64,000 nucleotides of DNA, from contig JADZEB010000044.1 in assembly GCA_020850755.1 (NCBI GenBank), positions 1 through 64,000 on the forward strand, given 5' to 3'. The notes beneath the pieces were generated by a model that was not told the origin of the DNA, made no database searches, and saw nothing but the letters and a program-made list of their open reading frames with translations. Of the stretch, positions 7,815 through 16,914 are shown in pieces; position 1 is the first letter of the stretch, and every line of letters starts with the position of its first letter. This DNA comes from Alphaproteobacteria bacterium. GTDB taxonomy: Bacteria; Pseudomonadota; Alphaproteobacteria; Acetobacterales; Acetobacteraceae. The position numbers were made by a program, and so were the translations under genes.

Positions 7815-10142
7815 ATGACCATCCAGCATGTCCGCCACAGCTCGCATTGGGGTGCCTTCAGCGCCGCCGTGCAGGACGGCAAGGTGGTGGGCGTGCGCCC
7901 GTTCGAGCGCGACCCCCATCCCGGCTATCTCGCCGAGAGCGTGCCGGACGCGGTGCATTCGCCGACGCGCATCGACCGGCCCTATATCCGCAAGGGCTGG
8001 CTGGAGCGCGGTCCCACCGGCCACGACACGCAGCGCGGGCGCGAGCCCTTCGTCGCCGTGCCGTGGGACGAGGCGCTCGACCTCGTCGCGCGCGAGGTCA
8101 AGCGCGTGCGCGACCAGCACGGCCCGACCAGCATCTTCGGCGGCTCCTATGGCTGGTCCTCGGCCGGGCGGTTCCATCATGCGCGCACGCATCTGCACCG
8201 TTTCCTCGGCGCGGCGGGCGGCTTCACCAGCCAGGTGACCAACTATTCTTACGCCGCCGGCATGACCATCCTGCCGCACCTCCTCGGCGGCAACGAGGCG
8301 GTGGCCGGCCCGGTCAGCTCCTGGGCGACGATCTGCCGGCATGCGAAGATCGTGGTCGCCTTCGGCGGGCTCGCGCTCAAGAACGGGCAGGTGGTCTCGG
8401 GCGGCTTCGGCGAGCACGCCTATGAGCGGTGGCTGCGCGAGGCGGCCAAGGCGGGCCTGCGCATCGTCAATATCAGCCCGCTGCGCCAGGACTGCCCCGA
8501 CTTCCTCAACGCCGAGTGGATCCCGATCCGCCCGCATGGCGACATGCCGATGATGCTGGCGATGGCGCATGTGCTGATCAGCGAGGGCCGCGCCGATCAC
8601 GCCTTCCTCGACCGCTACACCTCGGGCTATCCGCGCTTGCGCGCCTACATCCTGGGCGAGAGCGACGGCGTGGCGAAATCGCCGGCCTGGGCCGCGCCGC
8701 TCGCCGGCATCAGCGCCGAGACGATCCGCGATCTCGCCCGCGACATCGCCGCCAACCCGACCATGCTCACCGCCGCCTGGTCGATCCAGCGCGCCGAGCA
8801 TGGCGAGCAGCCCTACTGGATGCTGATCGCGCTCGCCGCGATGCTCGGCCAGATCGGCCTGCCGGGCACCGGCTTCGGCTTCGGCTACGGCTCGATCAAC
8901 GGCATGGGCAACAACAAGATCGAGGGCACGCCCGCGATCAGCCTTTCCTCCGGCAAGAACCCGACCGGGCTGTTCCTGCCGGTGGCGCGCATCACCGACA
9001 TGCTGGAGAGCCCCGGCGGGGGCTGCAACTACAACGGCAAGTGGGTGCCCTACCCGGACGTGCGCATGATCTACTGGGCGGGCGGCAATCCGTTCCACCA
9101 TCACCAGGACCTCAACCGCCTGCTGCGCGCCTGGGCCAAGCCCGAGACGGTGATCGTGCACGAGCCCTGGTGGACGGCGGTCGCGCGCTTCGCCGACATC
9201 GTGCTGCCAGCCACCACCACGCTCGAACGCAACGACATCGGCTCGACCAGCCGCGACCGCTTCATGATGGCGATGCACAAGGCGGTGGAGCCGCAAGGCG
9301 AGGCACGCGACGATTTCGCGATCTTCACCGCCGTGGCCGAGCGGCTCGGCTGCGCCGCCGCCTACACCGAAGGCCGCGACGAGATGGGCTGGCTCCGCCA
9401 TCTCTACGACATCGCGCGCCAGCAGGTCGCGCGCCTCGGCCTGACCATGCCCGACTTCGACACCTTCTGGGCGCAGGGCTATGTCGAGTTCCCCGAGCCC
9501 GCGCCGGGCCAGGAATATGTCCTGCTGTCCGAGTTCCGCGCCGACCCCGAGCAGAACCGCCTGCGCACGGCCTCGGGCAGGATCGAGCTCTATTCGGAGC
9601 GGATCGCCGGCTTCAACTACGCCGATTGCCCCGGCCACCCGACCTGGTTCGAGCCCAAGGAGTGGCTCGGCTCGCCCGAGGCGGCCCGCTATCCGCTGCA
9701 TCTCCTGTCGTTCCAGCCGGCCACGCGGCTGCACAGCCAGCTCGACCAGGGCCGTGTCAGCAAGGCCTCCAAGGTGCAGGGGCGCGAGCCGATCCTGCTC
9801 CATCCGGCCGATGCCGCCCCGCGCGGGATCAAGGATGGCGATGTGGTGCGCGTGTTCAACGATCGCGGCCAGTGCCTGGCCGGCGTGCGCCTGTCGGATG
9901 CGCAGCGGCCGGGCGTGGTGGCGATGGCCACCGGCGCCTGGATCGACTATGCGGTGCCGGGCGAGCCGGGCAGCCTTGATGTGCACGGCAACCCCAACAT
10001 CCTCACGCGCGATGTCGGCACCTCGCAACTCGGCCAGGGGCCGGTGGCGCAAAGCTGCCTCGTCGAGATCGAGCGCTGGCAGGGTGCGCTGCCGCCGATC
10101 ACCTGCCACGCCCCGCCGCCGGTGGTGGAGCGGCAGCGGTAG
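7815..10142 (+). CDS. Molybdopterin-dependent oxidoreductase, BisC/TorA/DMSO reductase type
   Basis: A 775-residue bis-MGD molybdoenzyme of the DMSO reductase family. Residues 108-121 read FGGSYGWSSAGRFH, the region where DMSO/TMAO/biotin sulfoxide reductases place the Mo-ligating serine; here that is most likely S116. There is no N-terminal iron-sulfur cysteine set and no Tat signal, which points to a cytoplasmic BisC-like enzyme reducing S- or N-oxides rather than a periplasmic terminal reductase. A C-terminal molydopterin dinucleotide-binding domain starts near 650 with HLLSFQPATRLHSQLDQG. AAGGAG precedes the ATG. The natural substrate is not readable; methionine or biotin sulfoxide is the family expectation. 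Confidence 0.9.
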   Translation: MTIQHVRHSSHWGAFSAAVQDGKVVGVRPFERDPHPGYLAESVPDAVHSPTRIDRPYIRKGWLERGPTGHDTQRGREPFVAVPWDEALDLVAREVKRVRDQHGPTSIFGGSYGWSSAGRFHHARTHLHRFLGAAGGFTSQVTNYSYAAGMTILPHLLGGNEAVAGPVSSWATICRHAKIVVAFGGLALKNGQVVSGGFGEHAYERWLREAAKAGLRIVNISPLRQDCPDFLNAEWIPIRPHGDMPMMLAMAHVLISEGRADHAFLDRYTSGYPRLRAYILGESDGVAKSPAWAAPLAGISAETIRDLARDIAANPTMLTAAWSIQRAEHGEQPYWMLIALAAMLGQIGLPGTGFGFGYGSINGMGNNKIEGTPAISLSSGKNPTGLFLPVARITDMLESPGGGCNYNGKWVPYPDVRMIYWAGGNPFHHHQDLNRLLRAWAKPETVIVHEPWWTAVARFADIVLPATTTLERNDIGSTSRDRFMMAMHKAVEPQGEARDDFAIFTAVAERLGCAAAYTEGRDEMGWLRHLYDIARQQVARLGLTMPDFDTFWAQGYVEFPEPAPGQEYVLLSEFRADPEQNRLRTASGRIELYSERIAGFNYADCPGHPTWFEPKEWLGSPEAARYPLHLLSFQPATRLHSQLDQGRVSKASKVQGREPILLHPADAAPRGIKDGDVVRVFNDRGQCLAGVRLSDAQRPGVVAMATGAWIDYAVPGEPGSLDVHGNPNILTRDVGTSQLGQGPVAQSCLVEIERWQGALPPITCHAPPPVVERQR

Positions 10143-10312
10143 CGCGATAGCGCCACGCCCTTGCCTCGGCCGGCCGCGGCCCCAGATTGCGGGGAGAGGC
10201 AGGCCGCACGCGTGGCGTGATCGACACGCGCGCCGGGCCTTGTGTGCGCCGGCGCCCGCGCCGCGCCATCTCACCTCCGGCCAGGATGGCCCGCTCCAGA
10301 GGGAGGCACGGA

Positions 10313-12331
10313 ATGAGCGAAACCCACCGCGACAATCCAGGCAAGGCCGGGCAAGACAAGTCTGGGCAAGACAAGTCTGGGCAAGACAAGTCTGGGCAAG
10401 ACAAGTCTGGGCAAGACAAGTCTGGGCAAGGCAACGCCACGCGCGCCCGTGCCGGCACGGAGGGCGGTGCGCGGCCATGCGCGCGGCGCGCGCTGCTCCT
10501 GGGTGGCGCGGCGATCGCGGCGATGGCTGCGGGCGGGCGCGCCCTGGCGCAGTCGAGCCTCGGCGCCCCCGGCCAGGCACCTGGCCGCCCGCTGCCGGCC
10601 GCACCGCGCGCGCAGGCGAGGCCCGGCGGTGCCGGCCCCGGCGTGCCGCTCGATGACCGCGTGGCGGAGGGGCTGCGGCGCGAAGTGCTGGTGCGCTGGG
10701 GCGATGGCGTCACCTACGATGCGCCGAACTGGCGACCTGGCATCGCCGATGCCGAGGCCCAAGCGCGCCAGTTCGGCTGGGACGCGCATCTGGCCGCGAT
10801 CCTGCCCGCGCCGCTTGCCGCCGACGGCATCCCGCGCGCGGTCGCGGTGTTCGCCCATCCCACCACCCGCCCGGCGCTGATGTTCGACCTCAGCGATGGC
10901 GGCACCGGCCTGCGCGAGCGCATCGGCGCCGAGATCGCCGCGCATGGCGCCAGCGTGCTCGATCTTGTCTGGCGCGGGGATCGCTGGATCGTGGTCGAAG
11001 GCGGCTTCCGCAGCCGGCGCATCACCGGCGCCTCGCCATGCCGCCTGACGGGCCCGGCTGCCGGCCATGCCGCCATGCGCACCGCCGCCGATGCCGAGGG
11101 TGTCGCGCCGGTGGGCCTGCTCGCGGTTGCCGCCGGCTGCGCGACACCCTGGGGCACGGTGCTGCTGGCCGAGGGCAATGCGCCCGCCCTGTTCGCGCGC
11201 GCGGGCCATGTCGATACCTCGCTCTGGGGGCCCGATCCCGCGCCGGACGCGATGCGCGCCTGGGCCAGCCTCGACGATCGCTTCGACCCCGCCCGCGCAC
11301 CGAACGAGCCCAACCGCTTCGGCTGGATCGCCGAGCTTGATCCGAACGAGCCGGAACTGGCGCCGGCCAAGCGCAGCGCGCTCGGCCGCGGCGCGCATGG
11401 CGGGGTGCTGGCGGCTGCCTCCCCCGATCGGCGCGCGGTGGTGTATCTCGCCGAGCGCCGGCCGGGCGGGTTCCTCTATCGCTTCGTCTCCTCGGCGCAT
11501 ATCGACGCACTCGACCGCGCCACCAACGCGACGCTCCTCGATACCGGCACGCTGTCGGTCGCGCGCATCGCCGGCGGGCGGGTGGTGTGGACGCCGCTCG
11601 CCCTGCCGGCCGAAGCGGAGGAGGCCGGCCGGATGCTGGTCGAGCGCACGCGCCGCGCGCTTGGCGCCGGGGCGACCGGGCTCGATCGCCCGGCCGGGCT
11701 CGCGCTCTGCCCGCAGACGGGGCGGGTCTATCTGGCGCTCGCGGGCGGGGCAGGCGGCGCGGCGGCGCCGGGCGATGCCGGGCGCATCGTCGCCCTGGTG
11801 CCGCCGGGTGCGGGAAGCGGCAGGGGGGCCAGCGGCGGAGGGAGCGGCGGCGGCGCAGGCGCAGGCGCCGATCATGCGGCCGATGCGATGGAGATGGCCG
11901 AGATCCTGCGCGCCGGCACCGGGCTCGCTGGCGCCGAAGGCGCCGCTCTCGCCGCGCCCGACGCGCTCGCCTGCGACGCGGACGGGCGGCTCTGGATCGC
12001 CTCGCGCGGGGCGCCCACGATGGAGGCTGCCTCGGGCGGGCGCGGCCCGGCGCGGCCGGCCGTCGCCGCCGCGCTGTTCGTGATGGACCAGCCGGGGAGC
12101 GGGGCGGGGCTGCGCCGGATCTACGGGGCGCCGCGCGATGCGGCGATGGGCGGGATCGGCTTCATGCCCGGCGGGCAGGTGGCGGTTGCCGCGGTGCGCC
12201 ATCCCGGCGCTGGGGCGGGTGCCAATTACGGCGGGCCCTCGACGCGCTGGCCGAATTTCGATCCGCCCGAGCCGCCGCGCACGACGGTGATCACGCTCGC
12301 GCGCCTCGGCGGCGGCGCGCCGGGGCGATAG
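10313..12331 (+). CDS. PhoX-like DUF839 secreted protein with a repeated N-terminal extension
   Basis: A 672-residue protein of the DUF839/PhoX group. Some members are Tat-exported calcium-dependent alkaline phosphatases. An RR pair in CARRALLLGGAAIAAMAAGG followed by ALAQ looks like a Tat signal, but it lies about 55 residues in. Before it come five copies of GQDKS. No ATG, GTG or TTG occurs in frame between the start at 10313 and the signal, and AGGGAGG precedes 10313, so the extension seems truly translated. The mature part shows LVRWGDGVTYDAPNW and DPNEPELAPAKRSALGRG, typical of the family. Low-complexity Gly/Ala loops occur near 510-525. Phosphatase activity is unproven. Confidence 0.8.
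   Translation: MSETHRDNPGKAGQDKSGQDKSGQDKSGQDKSGQDKSGQGNATRARAGTEGGARPCARRALLLGGAAIAAMAAGGRALAQSSLGAPGQAPGRPLPAAPRAQARPGGAGPGVPLDDRVAEGLRREVLVRWGDGVTYDAPNWRPGIADAEAQARQFGWDAHLAAILPAPLAADGIPRAVAVFAHPTTRPALMFDLSDGGTGLRERIGAEIAAHGASVLDLVWRGDRWIVVEGGFRSRRITGASPCRLTGPAAGHAAMRTAADAEGVAPVGLLAVAAGCATPWGTVLLAEGNAPALFARAGHVDTSLWGPDPAPDAMRAWASLDDRFDPARAPNEPNRFGWIAELDPNEPELAPAKRSALGRGAHGGVLAAASPDRRAVVYLAERRPGGFLYRFVSSAHIDALDRATNATLLDTGTLSVARIAGGRVVWTPLALPAEAEEAGRMLVERTRRALGAGATGLDRPAGLALCPQTGRVYLALAGGAGGAAAPGDAGRIVALVPPGAGSGRGASGGGSGGGAGAGADHAADAMEMAEILRAGTGLAGAEGAALAAPDALACDADGRLWIASRGAPTMEAASGGRGPARPAVAAALFVMDQPGSGAGLRRIYGAPRDAAMGGIGFMPGGQVAVAAVRHPGAGAGANYGGPSTRWPNFDPPEPPRTTVITLARLGGGAPGR
10349..10423 (+). 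repeat. Five perfect 15-bp tandem copies coding (GQDKS)5
   Basis: GGGCAAGACAAGTCT occurs five times end to end (10349, 10364, 10379, 10394, 10409), followed by a broken sixth copy GGGCAAGGCAACG. In frame it adds a charged Gly-Gln-Asp-Lys-Ser ladder before the Tat signal. The core CAAGTCTGG also makes up the repeat at 51603-51660. Confidence 0.9.
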
Positions 12332-12364
12332 TTGGCGCTGCGCGCCGGGGCGATAGTTGGCGCT
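12315..12364. repeat. Perfect 25-bp tandem duplication across a stop codon
   Basis: The 25 bases 12315-12339 (GCGCGCCGGGGCGATAG then TTGGCGCT) are repeated exactly at 12340-12364. The first copy contains the TAG stop of the PhoX-like gene (12329-12331), and the second carries a silent duplicate stop. Confidence 0.9.
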
Positions 12365-12396
12365 AGCTGGCGCCGCGCGCCGGGGGCGCCGGGGCG

Positions 12397-13344
12397 CTAG
12401 CCCGCGCGCTGGTCAGCCCTAGGGTCGAAGGCGTCGGCCAGCCCGTCGCCCAGGAAGTTGCACGCGATCACGGTGGCGAAGATCGCCAGGCCCGGCCACA
12501 GCGCGAGCAGGGGGGCCGAGAAGATCAGCTCCTGCGCGTTGGTCAGCATGTTGCCCCAGCTCGGCAAGGGCGGGTGGATGCCGAGGCCGAGGAAGCTCAG
12601 CACGCTTTCGAGCAGGATCACATTGCCCACGGCAAGTGTGGTCGCCACCGCCACCGGCCCGACCAGGTTCGCCAACAGGTGCGTGCGCATGATATGCGCC
12701 GGGCTCGCGCCCATCGCGCGCGCGGCGCGCACGAAGTCGCGCCGGATCAGCGACAGCGCGGCTGCCCGCGCGAGGCGCGCCACCGTCACCCAGCCGAAGG
12801 CGGCGATGATGACGATGATGCGCACGAGGTCGAATGCCGCCGCCTCGCGCGGCAGGCCGAGCTTGGCGGGGTCGATCGCGGCGAGCACGATCAGCAGCGG
12901 CAGCAGCGGCAGCGACAGCATGATGTCGGCCAGCCGCATCAGCGCGGCGTCGATCAGCCCGCCATGCCAGGCGGCCAGGAGCCCGATCAGCGTGCCGAGC
13001 AGCGCCGCCGTGAGCGCGGCGGCAAGCCCCACCGCGAGCGAGACGCGCGCGCCATAGAGCAGGCGCAACAGCACGTCGCGGCCCAGTTCGTCGGTGCCGA
13101 GCGGATGGGCGGCCGAAGGTGCGGCGTAGCGCGCGAACAGATCGACCGCGTAGGGGTCGTGGCCGAACGCGGCCTCGGCCAGCGGCGCGCCGAGCGCGGC
13201 CAGCGCGATCAGCCCGAGCAGGACCGCCGAGGCCATCGCCGCGCGATGGGCGCGGAAGCGCCGCCAGCGCCGCTGCCCCGGTGTCAAATGGCGCGCGGGC
13301 GCCTGCGCCGCGGCCGCGGTGCCGCTGCTGCCCGGGGCGCTCAT
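12397..13344 (-). CDS. ABC transporter permease, DppC/OppC type
   Basis: A 315-residue inner-membrane permease. It starts with a cytoplasmic tail ending TPGQRRWRRFRAHRAAMASA, the OppC_N pattern, then HPLGTDELGRDVLLRLLYGA, the hallmark loop of DppC/OppC proteins. About six hydrophobic segments follow. The EAA-type cytoplasmic loop is ARAMGASPAHIMRTHLLANL. It is the third gene of a set receptor-DppB-DppC, overlapping DppB by an ATGA. No DppD/DppF ATPase gene follows; the next gene is on the other strand, so the ATPases must come from elsewhere. Confidence 0.92.
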   Translation of the reverse strand: MSAPGSSGTAAAAQAPARHLTPGQRRWRRFRAHRAAMASAVLLGLIALAALGAPLAEAAFGHDPYAVDLFARYAAPSAAHPLGTDELGRDVLLRLLYGARVSLAVGLAAALTAALLGTLIGLLAAWHGGLIDAALMRLADIMLSLPLLPLLIVLAAIDPAKLGLPREAAAFDLVRIIVIIAAFGWVTVARLARAAALSLIRRDFVRAARAMGASPAHIMRTHLLANLVGPVAVATTLAVGNVILLESVLSFLGLGIHPPLPSWGNMLTNAQELIFSAPLLALWPGLAIFATVIACNFLGDGLADAFDPRADQRAG

Positions 13345-14309
13345 GGCTCAGCCGCCTCGCCCAGCCGCACGCGCGGATCGAGCAGCGCCTGGGCGATGTC
13401 GGCCAGGATGTTGGCCGCCAGCGTCACCGCGGCGGCGAGCAGCAGGGCAAGCAGGGCAAGGTTGTAGTCGTTGCCCATGATCGCCTCGTAGATCAGCTTG
13501 CCCATGCCGGGCCAGGCGAAGATCGTCTCGGTGATCAGCGCGCCCGAGAACAGGGTGCCGAGATCGAGTGCGGCGAGCGTGATCACCGGCATCGCCGCGT
13601 TGGGCAGGGCGTGGGCCAGCAATACGCGGCGGGTGGAGCAGCCCTTGGCGCGCGCGGTGCGGATATAGGTCTCCTCCAGCACCTCGAGCATCGCCCCGCG
13701 CATGTAGCGCGCATAGGCCGCGATGTGCGCCACGCACAATGTCGCCACCGGCAGCAGCATGTGGCGCAGCATCGCCGCCGCACCGCCCTGGTCAGGCGGC
13801 GGGGCGCCGCCCGCCGGCAGCCAGCCGAGCGTCACCGCGAACAGGATGATCAGCAGCAGCCCGAGCCAGAAGGCGGGCAGCGAGATGCCGGCGAAGGCGG
13901 CGAGGTTGATCGCATAGTCGGTGCGCGAGCGCGCCCGCCGTGCCGCCAGGATGCCGAGCGCGATGCCGCAGCAGAGCGCCAGCGCCAGCGCGACACTGAG
14001 GAGGCGCAGCGTGTTCAGGAGCGCCGGCCAGAGCGCGCTCGCGGCCGGCCGGGCGAACAGGCGCGAATAGCCGAAATCGCCGGACAGGGCGCCCCCGGCC
14101 CAGGCGAGGTAGCGCTCGACCAGCGGCCGGTCGAGGCCGTAGAGCGCGCGCAGCCGCGCCGCATCCTCGCTGGTCAGGCGCGGGTCGCCCGCCACCATCA
14201 CGTCGATCGGATCGCCCGGCATCAGCCCGATCAGCGCGAAGACGAGGAAGGACAAGAGCGCCAGCGTCGCCGCTGCCTGCACCACGCGCCCGAGCAGGAA
14301 GCGCGTCAT
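13341..14309 (-). CDS. ABC transporter permease, DppB/OppB type
   Basis: A 322-residue inner-membrane permease with the DppB start MTRFLLGRVVQAAATLALLSFLV, then LMPGDPIDVM (29-38), standard for OppB_N. The coupling loop reads RTARAKGCSTRRVLLAHALPN with the conserved Gly. FSGALITETIFAWPGMGKLI near 240 is the second family signature. It starts 28 bases after the receptor gene stop and overlaps DppC by four bases, giving one transcript. Confidence 0.93.
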   Translation of the reverse strand: MTRFLLGRVVQAAATLALLSFLVFALIGLMPGDPIDVMVAGDPRLTSEDAARLRALYGLDRPLVERYLAWAGGALSGDFGYSRLFARPAASALWPALLNTLRLLSVALALALCCGIALGILAARRARSRTDYAINLAAFAGISLPAFWLGLLLIILFAVTLGWLPAGGAPPPDQGGAAAMLRHMLLPVATLCVAHIAAYARYMRGAMLEVLEETYIRTARAKGCSTRRVLLAHALPNAAMPVITLAALDLGTLFSGALITETIFAWPGMGKLIYEAIMGNDYNLALLALLLAAAVTLAANILADIAQALLDPRVRLGEAAEP

Positions 14310-14337
14310 GGCCCGCGCCTCCCTCGCACGCGCGCGC

Positions 14338-16032
14338 TCAGTTGCCGACGCGCCACTGCTCGACCCAGAGCGTCGAGGCGAACTGGTGCCCGGTCGGCAC
14401 CAGCCCTTGCAGCCAGCGCGGTGTCACGAAGGTATCGGCGCGGAAGAACAAGGGCAGCACCGGCAGCTCGGTGGCGTAGATCGCCTGGATGCGCGACCAC
14501 AGCGCGCGGCGCTTGTCGCGGTCGAGCTCGATCTCCACCGCCTCGATCAGCGCGTCCATCTCGGCCGAACGGAAGCCGGTATAGTTCTGCCCCGACCAGT
14601 TGTTCCCGGCCGTGGGGATCTGCGTGCTGTGCAGCGTGGTGCGCGGCACGTTCTCGGGGCTGGAGAGCCAGGCGAACAGGGCCATGCCCTGGAAGCGCCG
14701 GCGCGAGACGGTCTCGCTGAAGAAGACGCGCGGGGGCTCGTTGCGGATGCGGACCTCCACCCCCACGGCGCGCCATTGCGCCTGCAACACCTGCTGCACC
14801 AGTTCGCGCGAGCGGTTGCCGGCGGTGCTCATCAGCTCGAAGGAAAGCCGCGCGCCGGCCTCGTTGCGGCGGATGCCGTCCGGGCCCGGGCGCCAGCCTG
14901 CCTCCTCGAGCAGGGCGCGCGCGCGCGCAGCATCGTGCGCCCAGGCAGGCGTGGCCGGATCATGCACCCAGTCGAGCGGGTTGACGAAGCTTCCCGCCAC
15001 CGGCTGGCGGTTCTCGAACAGGCGGGCGACGATCTGGGCGCGGTCGAGCGCCAGCAGCAGCGCCTGGCGCACGCGGCGGTCCTGCAAGGCCGGGTTGTCG
15101 AGGTTGAGGTCGATATGCTCGTAGACCAGGCCCGGCTTGAACGCGACGCGGAAGCGCGCGCCGTGGCGCTTCTCGAAGGCGATGCCCTGGTCGAGCGACA
15201 GGCCGAGCTCGCCCGCGATCATGTCGATGCCGCCCGAGAGCAGGTTCGCCTCCAGCGCCGCCGTGTTCTCGATCGCGCGCACGATGATGCGGTTGAAATG
15301 CGGGCGTGCGCCCCACCAGTGCGGATTGCGCTCGAGCACGACATGGCTGCCGGTGGCGACCGAGGCGATGCGGTAGGGTCCGAACCAGAGGCCGGGATGG
15401 GCGGTCTCGGTATCGTAGCGGGTGCGGTTGCGGTAGCCGCGCGGGTCCTGCTCGAAGGCGGCGCGCTCCAGGTGCTCGGGCAGGATCGGCAGGTCGTTGA
15501 GCGCGTTGTACTGGAAGGTGAGCTTGTCGGCATGCACGGTGAAGCTGCGCGGATCCTCGACCGTGATGCGGTGGATCGTGCGGTAGAGCTCGGACGGGCC
15601 GAAGCCCGATTGCGGATGCCGCCCCGCCTCCCAGGCGAACAGGATGTCGCGCGCGGTGATCGGCGTGCCGTCGCCCCAGCGCGCCTCGGGCGGCAGGCGA
15701 TAGGTCACGCGCACGCCCGGCCGGCCATTGGGCGCGATTTCCGGCACGGCATCGCCATTCTCGATCGTCGGCAGGCGCACGCACATCATGCATGTCAGCG
15801 CCCAGTCCGGCCCGTAGGTGGTGATCGGCCGGCGCGCCATCGCCAGGATGTAGCTTTTCGCCGCCATGCTCTCGATGGCGGGATGGAAGGTCGAGGGGAA
15901 CTGGGTGATGCCGATGGTCAGCGTCTCGCGCGGCGCGGCCTGTGCGCGCGCGGGCGAGGCGGGCGCGGTGCCGCCAGCCATCAGGGCCGCGAACAGAAGC
16001 GCGGCAAGGGCGCGCGAACCGGCACGGATCAT
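14338..16032 (-). CDS. ABC transporter substrate-binding protein, peptide/nickel family (SBP_bac_5)
   Basis: A 564-residue periplasmic receptor. The signal peptide is MIRAGSRALAALLFAALMAGG with cleavage near ARAQA. The mature start RETLTIGITQFPSTFHPAIE and the RWGDGTPITARDILFAWE motif are those of DppA/OppA-like receptors. It heads the operon with the two permeases. The ligand is unknown: members bind peptides, glutathione, nickel, opines or sugars. The length is usual. Confidence 0.92.
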   Translation of the reverse strand: MIRAGSRALAALLFAALMAGGTAPASPARAQAAPRETLTIGITQFPSTFHPAIESMAAKSYILAMARRPITTYGPDWALTCMMCVRLPTIENGDAVPEIAPNGRPGVRVTYRLPPEARWGDGTPITARDILFAWEAGRHPQSGFGPSELYRTIHRITVEDPRSFTVHADKLTFQYNALNDLPILPEHLERAAFEQDPRGYRNRTRYDTETAHPGLWFGPYRIASVATGSHVVLERNPHWWGARPHFNRIIVRAIENTAALEANLLSGGIDMIAGELGLSLDQGIAFEKRHGARFRVAFKPGLVYEHIDLNLDNPALQDRRVRQALLLALDRAQIVARLFENRQPVAGSFVNPLDWVHDPATPAWAHDAARARALLEEAGWRPGPDGIRRNEAGARLSFELMSTAGNRSRELVQQVLQAQWRAVGVEVRIRNEPPRVFFSETVSRRRFQGMALFAWLSSPENVPRTTLHSTQIPTAGNNWSGQNYTGFRSAEMDALIEAVEIELDRDKRRALWSRIQAIYATELPVLPLFFRADTFVTPRWLQGLVPTGHQFASTLWVEQWRVGN

Positions 16033-16156
16033 GGATCGCTCCCGCGAGGGGCCGGCCCGGCGCGGGCGCGGCCTGCCTTTCCGGTAGCGATCATGCCGGG
16101 GCCGGGGCGGGTGCCGTCAAGCGTTGGCGCCCGCGCCCGCACCGCGAGGCTGGCGG

Positions 16157-16873
16157 CTACTCGGCGGTGGGCTTGGCGGCGGCCAGACTGCCGATGCCGC
16201 CATGCTTCTCCGACCAGCTCACCGGATCGTCGAGGAAGCGGCGCACCTCGGCCAGGGCCTCCTCGCTGAAATAGGGGCGCTCCTTGCACACTTCCAGCAC
16301 GTCCCACCAGGTGGCGAGCTGGTGCAGCGCGATGTCCATCTGCTTCAAGGTCTCGAAGCTGCCGGGGAAGACGCCGTAGTAGAACACGACGAAGGTGTGG
16401 TTGACGATCGCGCCCGCCTCGCGCAGCGCCTCGCAGAAGCGGATCTTGCTCTGCCCATCGGTGGTGAGGTCCTCGACCAGCAGGGTGCGCATCCCTTCGG
16501 GCAGGTCGCCCTCGATCTGCGCGCCGCGGCCGAAACCCTTGGGCTTCTTGCGCACATAGACCATGGGGGTGAGGAGGTGGTCGGCCATCCAGGCGGCGAA
16601 GGGGATGCCGGCGGTCTCGCCGCCTGCCACCGCATCGAAGGTCTCGTAGCCGACGCGCCGGCCGATCATCTCGACGCCGAGCTCGATGATCTTGCGCCGG
16701 GCGCGCGGGAAAAAGATGATCTTGCGGCAGTCGATATAGACCGGGCTCTTCCAGCCCGAGGTGAAGGTGAAGGGTTGCTCGGGGCGGAAGTTGATGGCCT
16801 TGATCTCGAGCAGGATGCGCGCGGTGATCAGCGCCGCCTCGCGGTCGGCGGCGGAGAGGTGGGAGGCGGACAT
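16157..16873 (-). CDS. pyrE: Orotate phosphoribosyltransferase
   Basis: A 238-residue type I phosphoribosyltransferase that joins orotate to PRPP to form OMP in pyrimidine synthesis. It shows [19 protein letters not shown] at 35-53 (orotate/phosphate contacts), [17 protein letters not shown] (flexible loop lysines) and the PRPP motif [14 protein letters not shown] near 149-162. The C-terminal ~60 residues extend beyond the compact E. coli enzyme, as in the longer alphaproteobacterial form. It stands alone between the ABC operon (124 bp downstream) and the divergent ELM1 gene. Confidence 0.93.
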   Translation of the reverse strand: MSASHLSAADREAALITARILLEIKAINFRPEQPFTFTSGWKSPVYIDCRKIIFFPRARRKIIELGVEMIGRRVGYETFDAVAGGETAGIPFAAWMADHLLTPMVYVRKKPKGFGRGAQIEGDLPEGMRTLLVEDLTTDGQSKIRFCEALREAGAIVNHTFVVFYYGVFPGSFETLKQMDIALHQLATWWDVLEVCKERPYFSEEALAEVRRFLDDPVSWSEKHGGIGSLAAAKPTAE

Positions 16874-16914
16874 GGGGCGCGGACTCCGGTTGCGGCGGGT
16901 AGGGGTTCTGGCGC

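Noticed and set aside
7638-10604. A 988-codon minus-strand frame with CLAQT repeats
   Set aside because: The repeats are the reverse reading of the 15-bp array at 10349, and the rest is antisense to the molybdoenzyme.
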